Assembly: GCF_018141425.1 (NCBI RefSeq)
Contig: NZ_CP058561.1
Coordinates: 4,774,001-4,838,000, forward strand
Source: Vallitalea guaymasensis
GTDB taxonomy: Bacteria; Bacillota; Clostridia; Lachnospirales; Vallitaleaceae
Direction: 5' to 3'
Length of the DNA stretch: 64,000 nucleotides
The notes under the pieces are model-generated. The model saw only the letters and a list, made by a program, of their open reading frames with translations, made no database searches and was not told where the DNA came from. Numbering within the stretch: the first letter of the stretch is position 1; each line of letters opens with the position of its first letter. The translations under genes and the position numbers were made by a program. Positions 54,484 through 63,806 of the stretch are shown in pieces.

Positions 54484-55506
54484 ATGACAGGGAAAGAGCG
54501 TATAAGGGCAACTTTTAATAGAGAGAAGACTGATAGAAATCCATTTTGGAAGGGTAATCCAACTATAGAGACTGAGAAAATTGTTTGTGAATATTTTGGA
54601 ATACCTACAGGGGATCAAATCTTGTTGAGTGAGAAATTCAATGATGATTTTGTGTGGCTTCCAGCAGGAATGGCATGGAAACATCCTAGTGGAGAAGGAA
54701 TGTTTGAAGCAGTTATAGGTCATAGAGAAACATTAAGTGAAGGCGGAAAATATGCTGATATCAAGTTGGAGGATGTAGATAAGATTCCTTGGCCTGATCC
54801 AAAATATCTTGATGTAGATGAATATATTAAGATTATTACAAGAGCTAATGAAAAAGGTTTAGCAGTATTTGGTGGTATGTGGTCACCGTTTTTCCATTTG
54901 GTATGTGACTTCTTTGGAATGGAAAATTATTTTATAAAAATGTATACAGAGCCAGAGGTAGTTGAAGCAGTAACAGATAGAATAGTCAATTTTTACTTGG
55001 AAGCAAATAAAAGGATATTTGAAGCCTGTAAAGATAAAGACATACTTTTTGGTTTCTTTTTTGGTAATGACTTTGGAAGCCAATTGGATTTATTGATAAG
55101 TCCGGATATGTTCAGGACATTTGTTCTTCCTTCCTTTAAGAAATTAGTTAGTCTAGGAAAAGAATATGATCTAAAGGTAATGCTTCATTCATGCGGTTCC
55201 ATATATAAGGTGATTCCAGATTTGATTAGTACAGGCATGGATGCTTTACACCCACTTCAAGCAAAAGCGAAAGGCATGTCAGCAGAAGAGTTAGCTAAGT
55301 ATAAGGACGATATAATTTTCGTTGGTGGTGTAGATACTCAAGATTTATTACCAAATGCTTCGCCAGAGGATATCATCAATGAAGTAAAAAGGCTCAAGAA
55401 GATATTTGGGGACGGTTTTGTTGTATCTCCAAGTCATGAGGCATTGCAAAGTGATGTACCTTTAGAAAATATATTAGCATTAAAAGAAGTTTCAACTGAA
55501 ATGTAA
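54484..55506 (+). CDS. Uroporphyrinogen decarboxylase family protein
   Basis: This 340-residue protein has the URO-D/MtaA TIM-barrel features: MTGKERIRATFNREKTDRNPFW at the start, FFFGNDFGSQLDLLISPDMFRTFVLPSFKKL in the centre, VMLHSCGSIYKVIPDLISTGMDALHPLQ, then VGGVDTQDLLP and FVVSPSHEALQSDVPLEN. Anaerobes carry many such proteins acting as corrinoid-dependent methyltransferases or in unknown sugar/methylamine metabolism rather than in haem synthesis. The HSCG segment supplies likely zinc ligands. It is divergent from an AraC regulator. The true substrate is unknown. Confidence 0.88.
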   Translation: MTGKERIRATFNREKTDRNPFWKGNPTIETEKIVCEYFGIPTGDQILLSEKFNDDFVWLPAGMAWKHPSGEGMFEAVIGHRETLSEGGKYADIKLEDVDKIPWPDPKYLDVDEYIKIITRANEKGLAVFGGMWSPFFHLVCDFFGMENYFIKMYTEPEVVEAVTDRIVNFYLEANKRIFEACKDKDILFGFFFGNDFGSQLDLLISPDMFRTFVLPSFKKLVSLGKEYDLKVMLHSCGSIYKVIPDLISTGMDALHPLQAKAKGMSAEELAKYKDDIIFVGGVDTQDLLPNASPEDIINEVKRLKKIFGDGFVVSPSHEALQSDVPLENILALKEVSTEM

Positions 55507-55536
55507 TATATGAAAAACAAATAATATATACAATAC

Positions 55537-55600
55537 AAAAAAATCCATAGACTTATAGTAAACATTTTGATACTATAAAGGAAATGGATTTTTATTTTTT
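55537..55600 (+). terminator. Rho-independent terminator after the URO-D-family gene
   Basis: AAAAATCCAT pairs with ATGGATTTTT around an inner TTATAGTA/TACTATAA stem, followed by ATTTTTT. Confidence 0.8.
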
Positions 55601-55639
55601 GCTATATATATATTAGATAACATTTAGAGAGGTGAAATT

Positions 55640-56071
55640 ATGGCAGAAACAGGCATTGTTATAAAAGAAACAGGTAAATATGTAACAGTAAAGCTTGAAA
55701 GAAGAGAAGCATGTGCTAAGTGTAGAGCGTGTACAGCAGGTTTTGAGACAAAAGATATGATTATTGAAGCTGAAAATATATGTAATGCAAAAGAAGGAGA
55801 TGAAGTAGAAATTTCCTTAGAACAAAGTAATTTTCTGAAAGCTGTATTAATCATGTATACCGTACCACTAATGTTTTTATTTGTTGGTTTAGGAGTGGGT
55901 TACTTGATATCTTATGCATTTCAATTGCAGAATGTAGAGATAATAGCTGTTATATGTGGTTTTGCTCTCTTAGCAATTTCATATTTGATTATTAGATCAA
56001 ATGAAGACAAATGGAGAGATAAGAAATTCAGACCAATAGCTAATAATATTGTTAGAAGCAAGGAAATATAA
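55640..56071 (+). CDS. RseC/MucC family (SoxR-reducing system type) membrane protein
   Basis: The 143-residue protein matches RseC: MAETGIVIKETGKYVTVKLERREACAKCRAC with a cysteine cluster (CAKCRAC) ahead of residue 35, then two membrane segments (about 72-95 and 98-120) and a basic tail. In other bacteria RseC is linked to the Rnf/Rsx electron-transport complex, and many Clostridia have a copy beside rnf genes. No rnf genes are near here. AGAGGTGA precedes the ATG. Confidence 0.88.
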   Translation: MAETGIVIKETGKYVTVKLERREACAKCRACTAGFETKDMIIEAENICNAKEGDEVEISLEQSNFLKAVLIMYTVPLMFLFVGLGVGYLISYAFQLQNVEIIAVICGFALLAISYLIIRSNEDKWRDKKFRPIANNIVRSKEI

Positions 56072-56148
56072 TCAGCTTACCTGCATTTTATTTTGAAGTG
56101 GGAAAGTTGAGTTACTTTATATTAATGTAGAAACTAGGAGGTTATATC

Positions 56149-57039
56149 ATGAAATTCGATATTGCCAAAGCATCAAAAAAATTATCTCAATTAGACTTGA
56201 AGTTTTCTAAGGGTTCTTTTGACATTGAGATGTTTTGGTTTAGAGTTATGACCGTTGAAGGTCAATGGAATATTGCTAGGCATACTCATTCTGCTTATGA
56301 ATTTCATTTTGTTGCGGATGGGATGTCAATAGTAAAAATGGACACATATGAATTTAAAATAGGTAAAGGTGAATTTTATATAACTAAACCTGGTGAGTAC
56401 CATGAACAGATCAACGTTGATGGTAACAAATATGTAGAATACTGTATGAACTGTCATGTTTCATTAAACAATGAAAACAACATTGAAGATTTAATAATAT
56501 ACAAATTCCTTAATGATAATAAGTGTAAAGCCTATAATGATTATAACGGTATCATTAATCTATTTGAAAAAGTACTATCTTGTGCATATTATGAGAAGAT
56601 AGGTTACTATAATCAAATACAACTTTATATTCTCTTGATTATGATATCATCAGTTCAAGTGATTAGTAGAAATAAAGAGTATAATTATGAAGTTCCAGTA
56701 AAACATAAAAAAGACGATTATCGTTTTACTCAAATAACCCAATATATATTTGACAACATTGGTAATAAAGTCAGCGCTAAGGACATAGCTGATTATATGT
56801 ATCTTAGTGAAAAACAGATAAATAGAATAATAAAAAAGAAAACAGATTTATCTACTAAACAATATATCAATAAAATAAAACTTAAAAAAGCTAAGGATCT
56901 ACTTAAGAATACTGACTTACTCGTAAAAGAAATCTCAGAACAATTAGGTTTTTCCAGTGAGTATTATTTCAGCCAATTTTTTAAAAGAGAAGAAGGGTAT
57001 CCTCCTGGAATATTTAGGATTAATATAATAAATTTCTGA
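56149..57039 (+). CDS. AraC family transcriptional regulator
   Basis: This 296-residue protein has an N-terminal cupin (HTHSAYEFHFVADGMSIVKMDTYEFKIGKGEFYITKPGEYHEQ, about residues 45-90) and a C-terminal AraC HTH pair (KVSAKDIADYMYLSEKQINRIIKKKTDLSTKQYI; LLVKEISEQLGFSSEYYFSQFFKREEGYPPG). Its end abuts an AEC transporter gene with only about 28 bases between stop and likely start, so the two form an operon. The effector is unknown. Confidence 0.9.
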   Translation: MKFDIAKASKKLSQLDLKFSKGSFDIEMFWFRVMTVEGQWNIARHTHSAYEFHFVADGMSIVKMDTYEFKIGKGEFYITKPGEYHEQINVDGNKYVEYCMNCHVSLNNENNIEDLIIYKFLNDNKCKAYNDYNGIINLFEKVLSCAYYEKIGYYNQIQLYILLIMISSVQVISRNKEYNYEVPVKHKKDDYRFTQITQYIFDNIGNKVSAKDIADYMYLSEKQINRIIKKKTDLSTKQYINKIKLKKAKDLLKNTDLLVKEISEQLGFSSEYYFSQFFKREEGYPPGIFRINIINF

Positions 57040-57067
57040 TTTGAATTTAGTTGTAAGGAGAAATAAA

Positions 57068-58018
57068 TTGGATAACATAATATTTACCATTAATGGTGTA
57101 CTACCTATTTTTTTAGTGATATTGATAGGTTATATATTAAAAAGATTAAAATTGATAAATGACGAATTTGTAAAAAAAGCTACTAAAATTGTATTTAAAG
57201 TTAGTCTGCCATGTATGATATTTCAAAGTGTCAGTGGTGTCAATACAAAAGAATTATTCAGCTCGGAGATAGTTAATTTAATATTATTTTTATTAATTAC
57301 CAATATAATTCTTTTTTTACTGTCAATTCTATTAGCAGGAAAGATTGTACGTGATTTCAGGGCACGAGGACCTTTTGTACAAGGTATAGTAAGAACTAAT
57401 TTCGTTATTATAGGGTATTCATTAATATTGAATTTGTTTGGAGAAGTAGCTTTGGCAAAAGCTGCTTTGCTAACAGCTTTTTTAGTGCCAATTTATAATA
57501 TTATGGCTGTTATAGCTCTTACTGTTTTTATGCCCAAAGAAGAATCTCAAAATAATGTCCGGGTGACATTAGTTAATCTAGCTAAAAATCCGTTGATCAT
57601 TTCTATATTCATTGGATTGATATTTGCTTCATTGCATATACAAATACCCACATTCATACATAATACAATTGAATATACTGGACAATTGACATTACCTTTA
57701 TCCTTGATTTGTATAGGTGCTTTCTTTTCTTGGGATAAAGTTAAAGATAACTTCAATTATGCTTTGATTGTTACTTTCCTAAAGATTATTGTAAATCCTA
57801 TAATAATGCTTACAATAGCTTATTATTTAGGTTTTAGAGGTGACAGCTTAGGTATAATATTGATTGCTTTTGCTTCACCTACTGCAATTAGCAGTTTTGC
57901 AATGTCTGATGCCATGGATAATGATAGTCAATTGGCAGCTGCTATTATAATATTGACTACAGCTTGTTCAATAGTCAGTATAATCGTGGGTATCAATATA
58001 CTTGTGGGACTGACTTAA
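57068..58018 (+). CDS. AEC family transporter (auxin efflux carrier-like permease)
   Basis: The protein (about 316 residues) has ten hydrophobic segments in two five-helix repeats, as in the auxin-efflux-carrier/malonate-permease family. It includes LPIFLVILIGYILKRLKLINDEFVKKATKIVFKVSLPCMIFQSVS and VKNPLIISIFIGLI-like segments, plus the second-repeat SPTAISSFAMSDAMDND. The start is a TTG seven bases after AAGGAG. Substrates of bacterial members include organic acids and amino acids. Co-transcription with the AraC regulator suggests that regulator controls transport of its own inducer. Confidence 0.85.
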   Translation: MDNIIFTINGVLPIFLVILIGYILKRLKLINDEFVKKATKIVFKVSLPCMIFQSVSGVNTKELFSSEIVNLILFLLITNIILFLLSILLAGKIVRDFRARGPFVQGIVRTNFVIIGYSLILNLFGEVALAKAALLTAFLVPIYNIMAVIALTVFMPKEESQNNVRVTLVNLAKNPLIISIFIGLIFASLHIQIPTFIHNTIEYTGQLTLPLSLICIGAFFSWDKVKDNFNYALIVTFLKIIVNPIIMLTIAYYLGFRGDSLGIILIAFASPTAISSFAMSDAMDNDSQLAAAIIILTTACSIVSIIVGINILVGLT

Positions 58019-58093
58019 GGATATTTTATGACCCAATTTCAAAATGTCCCAAAATCTTAAATAATAGTCTAATATAAATATTTTATTGAGAGC

Positions 58094-58153
58094 ATTCTCC
58101 AAATATAATAAAGGCATATATAAGTGTCTTTCTTATATTGGAGAATATTTTTT
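58094..58153 (+). terminator. Terminator after the AEC transporter gene
   Basis: ATTCTCCAAATATAA (58094-58108) pairs with TTATATTGGAGAAT (58133-58146) with one bulged base, enclosing AAAG...CTTT, and is followed by ATTTTTTATT. The ribosome site of the next gene, AGGGGGG, begins eight bases later. Confidence 0.75.
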
Positions 58154-58173
58154 ATTCACTAGGGGGGATGTAT

Positions 58174-59004
58174 TTGAATTATAGAAGTAGTGAACTTCTT
58201 GAAAAAGCGAAATACTATTGTAATGAGTTATCAAAACATCACATTTTAAGTAAGTATTGGTATGAATTAGCACTTGTTCTAAAAGGAAGTACTGCTAGAG
58301 GTAATTCTGACCAGTATTCTGATATAGACTTGGTGTTTTTCTGTGACAAGAATATATTAGATAGAATAGTGAAGGATTATTATGATGAAGGTTTAATATC
58401 AAGGGAAGATGGAATCTTTTTACCCTTGCCTGAATGGATTGGACATTACAATCTTGAGTCATATGATAATTTGATAGGGTATTTTAAGGAGAAGAATTAT
58501 CCAGAGATTTGGGAATACACTAATGTAATTATACTCCATGATGAGTTAAACAGGTTCAGTGGAATAATAGAGGAGTATAATGATTATGTATTTCAAGATG
58601 TTATAGCTGATATAAAGGACAAATATTTGAACTTACAATTAACTCTAGACTGGTTAAGGCATCCATTAAAAAGAGGTGACGAATTATCTGTAATTCTTCA
58701 TTGTTCAAACATAATTAGGCTGATATGTCAACTAAGCTACTTGATAGATGAGAAAACTTATCCCCACGATAAATGGTTGTTTTACTATTTGAAAGAAACT
58801 GAATTTGGCAGCAGGAAAGAAAATAAAATCAAGGAATTAGGTAAGAATATTATAAATAACAATATTCCATTACAGGTAGATAAAGAACTTGATGAATATA
58901 GTCAATATGTATTGGCGGACGGTATAATAACAGATTTAAAGAATCAAATACAATTAAAATATGGAAACCAGCCTTGGTTGGATGAATGGTATTCCTTTGT
59001 ATGA
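58174..59004 (+). CDS. Nucleotidyltransferase domain protein (aminoglycoside adenylyltransferase-like fold)
   Basis: The protein (about 276 residues) has a polymerase-beta-type nucleotidyltransferase core: LKGSTARGNSDQYSDIDLVFFCD (GS...DxD metal motif, about residues 33-60), followed by a helical C-terminal domain like that of streptomycin adenylyltransferases and Kan-type enzymes. It may modify a small molecule or a macromolecule; no resistance is implied by sequence alone. TTG 58174 lies six bases after AGGGGGG; the ATG at 58168 is too close to it, and an earlier TTG at 58138 lies in the terminator. Confidence 0.75.
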   Translation: MNYRSSELLEKAKYYCNELSKHHILSKYWYELALVLKGSTARGNSDQYSDIDLVFFCDKNILDRIVKDYYDEGLISREDGIFLPLPEWIGHYNLESYDNLIGYFKEKNYPEIWEYTNVIILHDELNRFSGIIEEYNDYVFQDVIADIKDKYLNLQLTLDWLRHPLKRGDELSVILHCSNIIRLICQLSYLIDEKTYPHDKWLFYYLKETEFGSRKENKIKELGKNIINNNIPLQVDKELDEYSQYVLADGIITDLKNQIQLKYGNQPWLDEWYSFV

Positions 59005-59076
59005 TAATTGCTTTTTGATTTTGTAAATATTAATTAATTTTAAAATATAAATTAACTATTATAAGGAGGTCACAAG

Positions 59077-62000
59077 ATGTTTTTTGAGATTGAAAGAATA
59101 GGTAAGTTGTTAGAAGAACTCAAGGAATTGAGATATGTGAAAAAACATACCCTTGAAAATATTCAGATGAAAGAAGGCTTGTACAAAGAAAGCTGTGAAG
59201 CTGATGAATCTAATAAGCCTTGGCAAACATTCAATAAAGATGACAGATGGGGCGGCAAAGATAAATATGCTTGGTTCAGAGGAGAATTCGAAGTAACAGA
59301 AGAATATGCAAACAAGAAATTAGTTTTTCAGGTGCTTACAGGTAAAGAAGGCGAATGGGATGCTAATAACCCACAATTCATTATCTTTGTTAATGGAAAA
59401 TTAGTACAGGGACTTGATATAAATCATACTGAAATAGTTTTAACTAATCAGGCTGTTGCAGGTGAAAAATTCGTTGTTGATCTTCAAGCATATAGCGGAA
59501 CAATTGATAGCTTATCAGAATGTAGAAATGTTGTTAGTATATTTGATGATACTGTAGAAAAATTATACTATGATATATATGTGCCTCTAGAAGTTATAAA
59601 ATTACTTCCTAAAGAAAATAAAGATAGAATAGATACAATAAAGTTTTTAACTAATGCAGTTAACAAAATTGATTTAAGAAAACCATATAATAAAGAATTC
59701 TATGCGAGTATAAATGATGCATTGGATTATCTTGAAGACAAATACTATCATGAATTCTGTGGAGATAAGAGTGTAGTCGTAAAATGTGTTGGACATACAC
59801 ACATTGACGTAGCATGGCTATGGGATCTAGACCAAACTAGACTAAAAGTTCAAAGAAGTTTTTCAACAGTTTTAGAACTTATGAATCATTATGATGATTA
59901 TATATTCATGTCTAGTCAACCACAATTATATAAATTCTTAAAAGAAGATAGACCTGATTTATATGAACAAATCAAAGAGCGTATAAAAGAAGGACGTTGG
60001 GAGCCTGAAGGAGCTATGTGGGTTGAAGCGGATTGTAACCTAAGCTCAGGTGAATCTTTAGTTCGTCAAGTTGTTTATGGTAAGCAGTTCTTCAGAAATG
60101 AATTCGGTGTGGAGAATAAAATTCTATGGTTGCCAGATGTTTTCGGTTATAGTGCAGCTTTACCACAGATCTTGAAAAAATCTTCCGTAGATTATTTTAT
60201 GACAACAAAGATTAGTTGGAATGAATACAATAAATTACCTTATGATACTTTTGAATGGGAAGGTCTTGACGGTACTAAGATTTTGACACACTTCATTACT
60301 ACAGCTAATTTTGATGATCTTCCAGAAAGATTCTTTACTACTTATAATGGTTATATTGATCCAAAATCTGTTAAAGGAGCTTGGGAAAGATATCAACAAA
60401 AAGATTTAAGCGATGAAGTACTAATAAGCTATGGCTTCGGCGATGGTGGTGGTGGACCAACTAAAGATATGTTAGAGATATCAAAACGTCTTGAAAAAGG
60501 TGTGAAAGGTTGTCCTGCTGTCAAGTTAACTACAGCAACAGATTTCTTTGAGACACTAGATGGAAATGTTTCAGACAATAATAAATTACCTCGCTGGGTA
60601 GGAGAATTATATTTTGAATACCACAGAGGAACATTGACTAGTATGGCAAGAAACAAACGTTACAATAGAAAATCCGAATTTTTATATGAAGGTATTGAGT
60701 GGTTATCATCAATGGCTAATTTGGTTGATGGAGTTCCTTATCCAAAAGAAGATATATATAATGGTTGGGAAACTATATGCCTAAATCAATTCCATGACAT
60801 AATACCAGGTTCATCAATCAAAAAGGTATATGATGATTCAAAAGAACAATATGAAGAGATTATAGCTAAGGGTAATGAAATAAAAGATAGTTCTATAGAT
60901 GCTATCACCAAGAATATTGATGTTGATGAAGAATCAGTTGTAGTATTCAATCCACTATCATTTGATAGAGCAGAAATAATCGATTTTGAATACCCAGAAC
61001 AGGTATGTGTATATGATGGTGATGAAAAACTTTTAACTACTTATAGTAATGGTACTATCTCTTTCTATGCTAATGTACCAGCAAAAGGGTATAAAACATT
61101 CAGTATAAGAAAAGAAGCAAATGAATCTTCTAATGAATTGATAGCTGATAAAGCTCATCTAGAAAATGAGTTCTATGATATTAGATTAGATGACAAGGGA
61201 CATATTATTTCATTATTGGATAAGAGAGTCAACAGACAGGTATTAAAAGAAGGTGAAAGAGGTAATGTTCTTCAAGCATTCGAAGATAAACCTCATAACT
61301 GGGATGCATGGGACATCAATATCTATTATCAAGAAAAAATGTGGGAAATAGATGATGTAGCGAGTATAGAAGTGGTAGAGAAAACTTCACTAAAGGCTAC
61401 TTTAGAGATTAAGAGGAATTTCATGGATTCTACTATAATTCAATTAATGACTATATATCATAACGTTCCAAGAATTGATTTTGATACTACTATAGATTGG
61501 AAAGAAAAACATATACTTGTAAAAGCAGCATTCCCTGTAGATATCCATGCAGATAAAGCTACTTATGATATTCAGTTTGGTAATGTTGAGAGACCTACAC
61601 ATTGGAATACTAGTTGGGACACTGCAAAATTTGAGGTGTGTGGTCATAAGTGGGCTGACTTGTCAGAAGATAATTATGGTATAAGTTTATTGAATGATTG
61701 TAAGTATGGTCATGATATAAAAGATGGCAATATTAGATTGACATTATTAAAATCAGCAACTGTACCTAATGAAGATGCTGATAGAGAAGTTCATAACTTC
61801 AAGTATTCATTATATCCTCACATTGGTGATTGGAAAGATGGAGGAACTGTTAAGCAAGCATATGAAGTCAACGTACCAGTACACACTAGTGTAGTTGGTT
61901 CAAATCAGGGTACAATGCCTAAAGAACTATCTTTTGTAAATATTGATAGTGAAAATGTTATAGCTGAAGTAGTTAAGCAAGGAGAATATAGTGATGATAT

Positions 62001-62193
62001 TATAGTCCGTGTGCATGAATGCTATAATAGAAGAACTAATGCTAAGCTTACATTCTTTAAAGATCTGAAAGAAGTTGTTGAGTGTGATCTAGAAGAAAGA
62101 GAAGTATTAAACAATATAGAAACTGCAAATGGAGAATTCCAGTTTGAAATTAAACCATATGAAATTAAAACATTCAAATTAATATTGAAATAG
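59077..62193 (+). CDS. Alpha-mannosidase, glycoside hydrolase family 38
   Basis: This 1038-residue protein begins with a beta-rich N-terminal domain (about 1-220). The GH38 catalytic domain (about 230-500) contains VGHTHIDVAWLWDLDQTRLKVQRSF (zinc ligands) and ILWLPDVFGYSAALPQILKKS (Asp nucleophile). Then come the helical middle domain (GWETICLNQFHDIIPGSSIKKVYDDS) and the large C-terminal beta domain (about 650-1038). There is no signal peptide, so it is intracellular and probably degrades imported mannosides. AAGGAGG precedes the ATG. The convergent YesN-type regulator downstream may respond to the same sugars. Confidence 0.95.
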   Translation: MFFEIERIGKLLEELKELRYVKKHTLENIQMKEGLYKESCEADESNKPWQTFNKDDRWGGKDKYAWFRGEFEVTEEYANKKLVFQVLTGKEGEWDANNPQFIIFVNGKLVQGLDINHTEIVLTNQAVAGEKFVVDLQAYSGTIDSLSECRNVVSIFDDTVEKLYYDIYVPLEVIKLLPKENKDRIDTIKFLTNAVNKIDLRKPYNKEFYASINDALDYLEDKYYHEFCGDKSVVVKCVGHTHIDVAWLWDLDQTRLKVQRSFSTVLELMNHYDDYIFMSSQPQLYKFLKEDRPDLYEQIKERIKEGRWEPEGAMWVEADCNLSSGESLVRQVVYGKQFFRNEFGVENKILWLPDVFGYSAALPQILKKSSVDYFMTTKISWNEYNKLPYDTFEWEGLDGTKILTHFITTANFDDLPERFFTTYNGYIDPKSVKGAWERYQQKDLSDEVLISYGFGDGGGGPTKDMLEISKRLEKGVKGCPAVKLTTATDFFETLDGNVSDNNKLPRWVGELYFEYHRGTLTSMARNKRYNRKSEFLYEGIEWLSSMANLVDGVPYPKEDIYNGWETICLNQFHDIIPGSSIKKVYDDSKEQYEEIIAKGNEIKDSSIDAITKNIDVDEESVVVFNPLSFDRAEIIDFEYPEQVCVYDGDEKLLTTYSNGTISFYANVPAKGYKTFSIRKEANESSNELIADKAHLENEFYDIRLDDKGHIISLLDKRVNRQVLKEGERGNVLQAFEDKPHNWDAWDINIYYQEKMWEIDDVASIEVVEKTSLKATLEIKRNFMDSTIIQLMTIYHNVPRIDFDTTIDWKEKHILVKAAFPVDIHADKATYDIQFGNVERPTHWNTSWDTAKFEVCGHKWADLSEDNYGISLLNDCKYGHDIKDGNIRLTLLKSATVPNEDADREVHNFKYSLYPHIGDWKDGGTVKQAYEVNVPVHTSVVGSNQGTMPKELSFVNIDSENVIAEVVKQGEYSDDIIVRVHECYNRRTNAKLTFFKDLKEVVECDLEEREVLNNIETANGEFQFEIKPYEIKTFKLILK

Positions 62194-62200
62194 TTGATTC

Positions 62201-62236
62201 AAAAAAAGGAACTGTTATTAAACAGTTCCTTTTTTA
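62201..62236. terminator. Bidirectional terminator between mannosidase and response regulator
   Basis: AAAAAAAGGAACTGTT (62201-62216) pairs perfectly with AACAGTTCCTTTTTT (62221-62235) around ATTA, giving T-tracts on both strands for the converging genes. Confidence 0.93.
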
Positions 62237-62243
62237 ATGATAG

Positions 62244-63806
62244 TTATTTTAATGATTTATAATCGGTAGGAGAGACACCAGTATATTTCTTGAATATCCT
62301 ATAAAAATAATTAGGGTCCATATAACCGACTTTCTTGGCAATCTGAGCCGTTTTAAGATTGCTTTCCAGTAAATATTCCTTAGCTCTGTCGATTCTATAA
62401 TTATTCAGGTAATTAGGAAATGATACACCAGTTTCTTTTTTGAATAACTGTCCCAGGTAAGTTGTATTTATGTTGAACTGAAAGCTTAGAGTTTTTAAAG
62501 AAAGCTCTTTGCTGTAATTTTTATGAATATACTTTAATACCTGATATACTACTGGACTAGTTGAGGTTTCTTTTTCATTTAGTTTATCTATTATATAGGT
62601 GAATAGATCTTTTAAAGTTTCTTTAAGTATTTTTAAGTCATGTATGTTGTGTATAGTAGATAGTAAATTTGATTGATGATTTATAATTTCGTTTTGAAAT
62701 AGAACAAATTGACTGCTCATGGATTTATATAATGTTAATAAGATTTTTACAACAATCATTTTCAGATGTTCTGGAGTTATTCCAGGTATATTGATGACTT
62801 CATCAAATAGTTTGTCTATATAGTCAAACAATTCTTCTTTGTTCTTGGATACCAGTGAAGATGCTATAAAATTATGGTCTATAGATATTAGGTTTTCTAC
62901 TTTCAATTTACTATCATCAATTAAATCATTACATATAACCTTTTTATTTGGGTATATCAGAAAGTACTCAAAAAGTTTTCTTGCTGTCTTATAACTTTTA
63001 GAAAGTTCTTTATAAGATATAACTGTTGGTCCTAGAGTTATATGTACTTTTACATTAAGAGAAGTTATATTATCATATATTCTACCTAGTATATTGAGTA
63101 TATAAGAATCTCTATCATCATATTGTTCATGGGTGAATATCAAAACAAAATTACCATACATGTCTTCAAAGGACATTATTTTACCATCGGATTTTATATA
63201 GTTATAACAGATGTTGTATATCTTGGATACTTGAGAGTTTACATTGCTGTCTAATGTAATATTGATTATTGCCACACTATAGCAGGAACTATCCGTAATT
63301 ATTTGCAGCATATCTGCTCTATTTCTAAGTTCTTCTGAAGTAATTGAATCATTTACCCATCTAGATAAGATATTGCCTCTTAATATATGCCATTCACTAT
63401 TATCAGGTGTAAAAATAACCTTGGATGTTGCTAGATCAAGACTCTTGACTGTTTCTTCCAGAGTAGCAGTCAATTCATCTGTATTAACTGGTTTTGTCAG
63501 GTAGTTCTCTATACCAAGCTTTATACCTTCCTTAACGTATTCAAAGTCATTATATCCACTTAGTATTAAACATTTACAATTAGGATTTAGTATTTTTGCT
63601 TCTGATATAAGTTCTAGACCTTGCATCTTAGGCATTTTTACGTCAGTTATGAGAATATCAACATGAGTGAATTTCATGAAATCAAGAGCGTCTTTTCCAT
63701 TATAGGCTTTACCGACAACTGTTAAATTCAATTTAGCCCAATCTATTAACACTTCAAGTCCGTCAACAATAAAAGGTTCATCATCAACTAATAAAACATT
63801 ATACAT
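62244..63806 (-). CDS. Response regulator with AraC-type output (YesN-like)
   Basis: The 520-residue protein starts with a receiver domain (1-120): acidic pocket in LLVDDEP (Asp8, Asp9), phosphoacceptor Asp55 in LITDVKMPK, Ser83 in LSGYND and Lys105 in YLTKPVN. A central region of about 280 residues follows, and then a C-terminal AraC HTH pair (LSLKTLSFQFNINTTYLGQLFKKETGVSFPNYLNNYRIDRAKEYL; LKTAQIAKKVGYMDPNYFYRIFKKYTGVSPTDYKS). YesN-type regulators pair with YesM kinases and control carbohydrate ABC transport operons. The kinase gene ends directly before its ATG. Confidence 0.95.
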   Translation of the reverse strand: MYNVLLVDDEPFIVDGLEVLIDWAKLNLTVVGKAYNGKDALDFMKFTHVDILITDVKMPKMQGLELISEAKILNPNCKCLILSGYNDFEYVKEGIKLGIENYLTKPVNTDELTATLEETVKSLDLATSKVIFTPDNSEWHILRGNILSRWVNDSITSEELRNRADMLQIITDSSCYSVAIINITLDSNVNSQVSKIYNICYNYIKSDGKIMSFEDMYGNFVLIFTHEQYDDRDSYILNILGRIYDNITSLNVKVHITLGPTVISYKELSKSYKTARKLFEYFLIYPNKKVICNDLIDDSKLKVENLISIDHNFIASSLVSKNKEELFDYIDKLFDEVINIPGITPEHLKMIVVKILLTLYKSMSSQFVLFQNEIINHQSNLLSTIHNIHDLKILKETLKDLFTYIIDKLNEKETSTSPVVYQVLKYIHKNYSKELSLKTLSFQFNINTTYLGQLFKKETGVSFPNYLNNYRIDRAKEYLLESNLKTAQIAKKVGYMDPNYFYRIFKKYTGVSPTDYKSLK

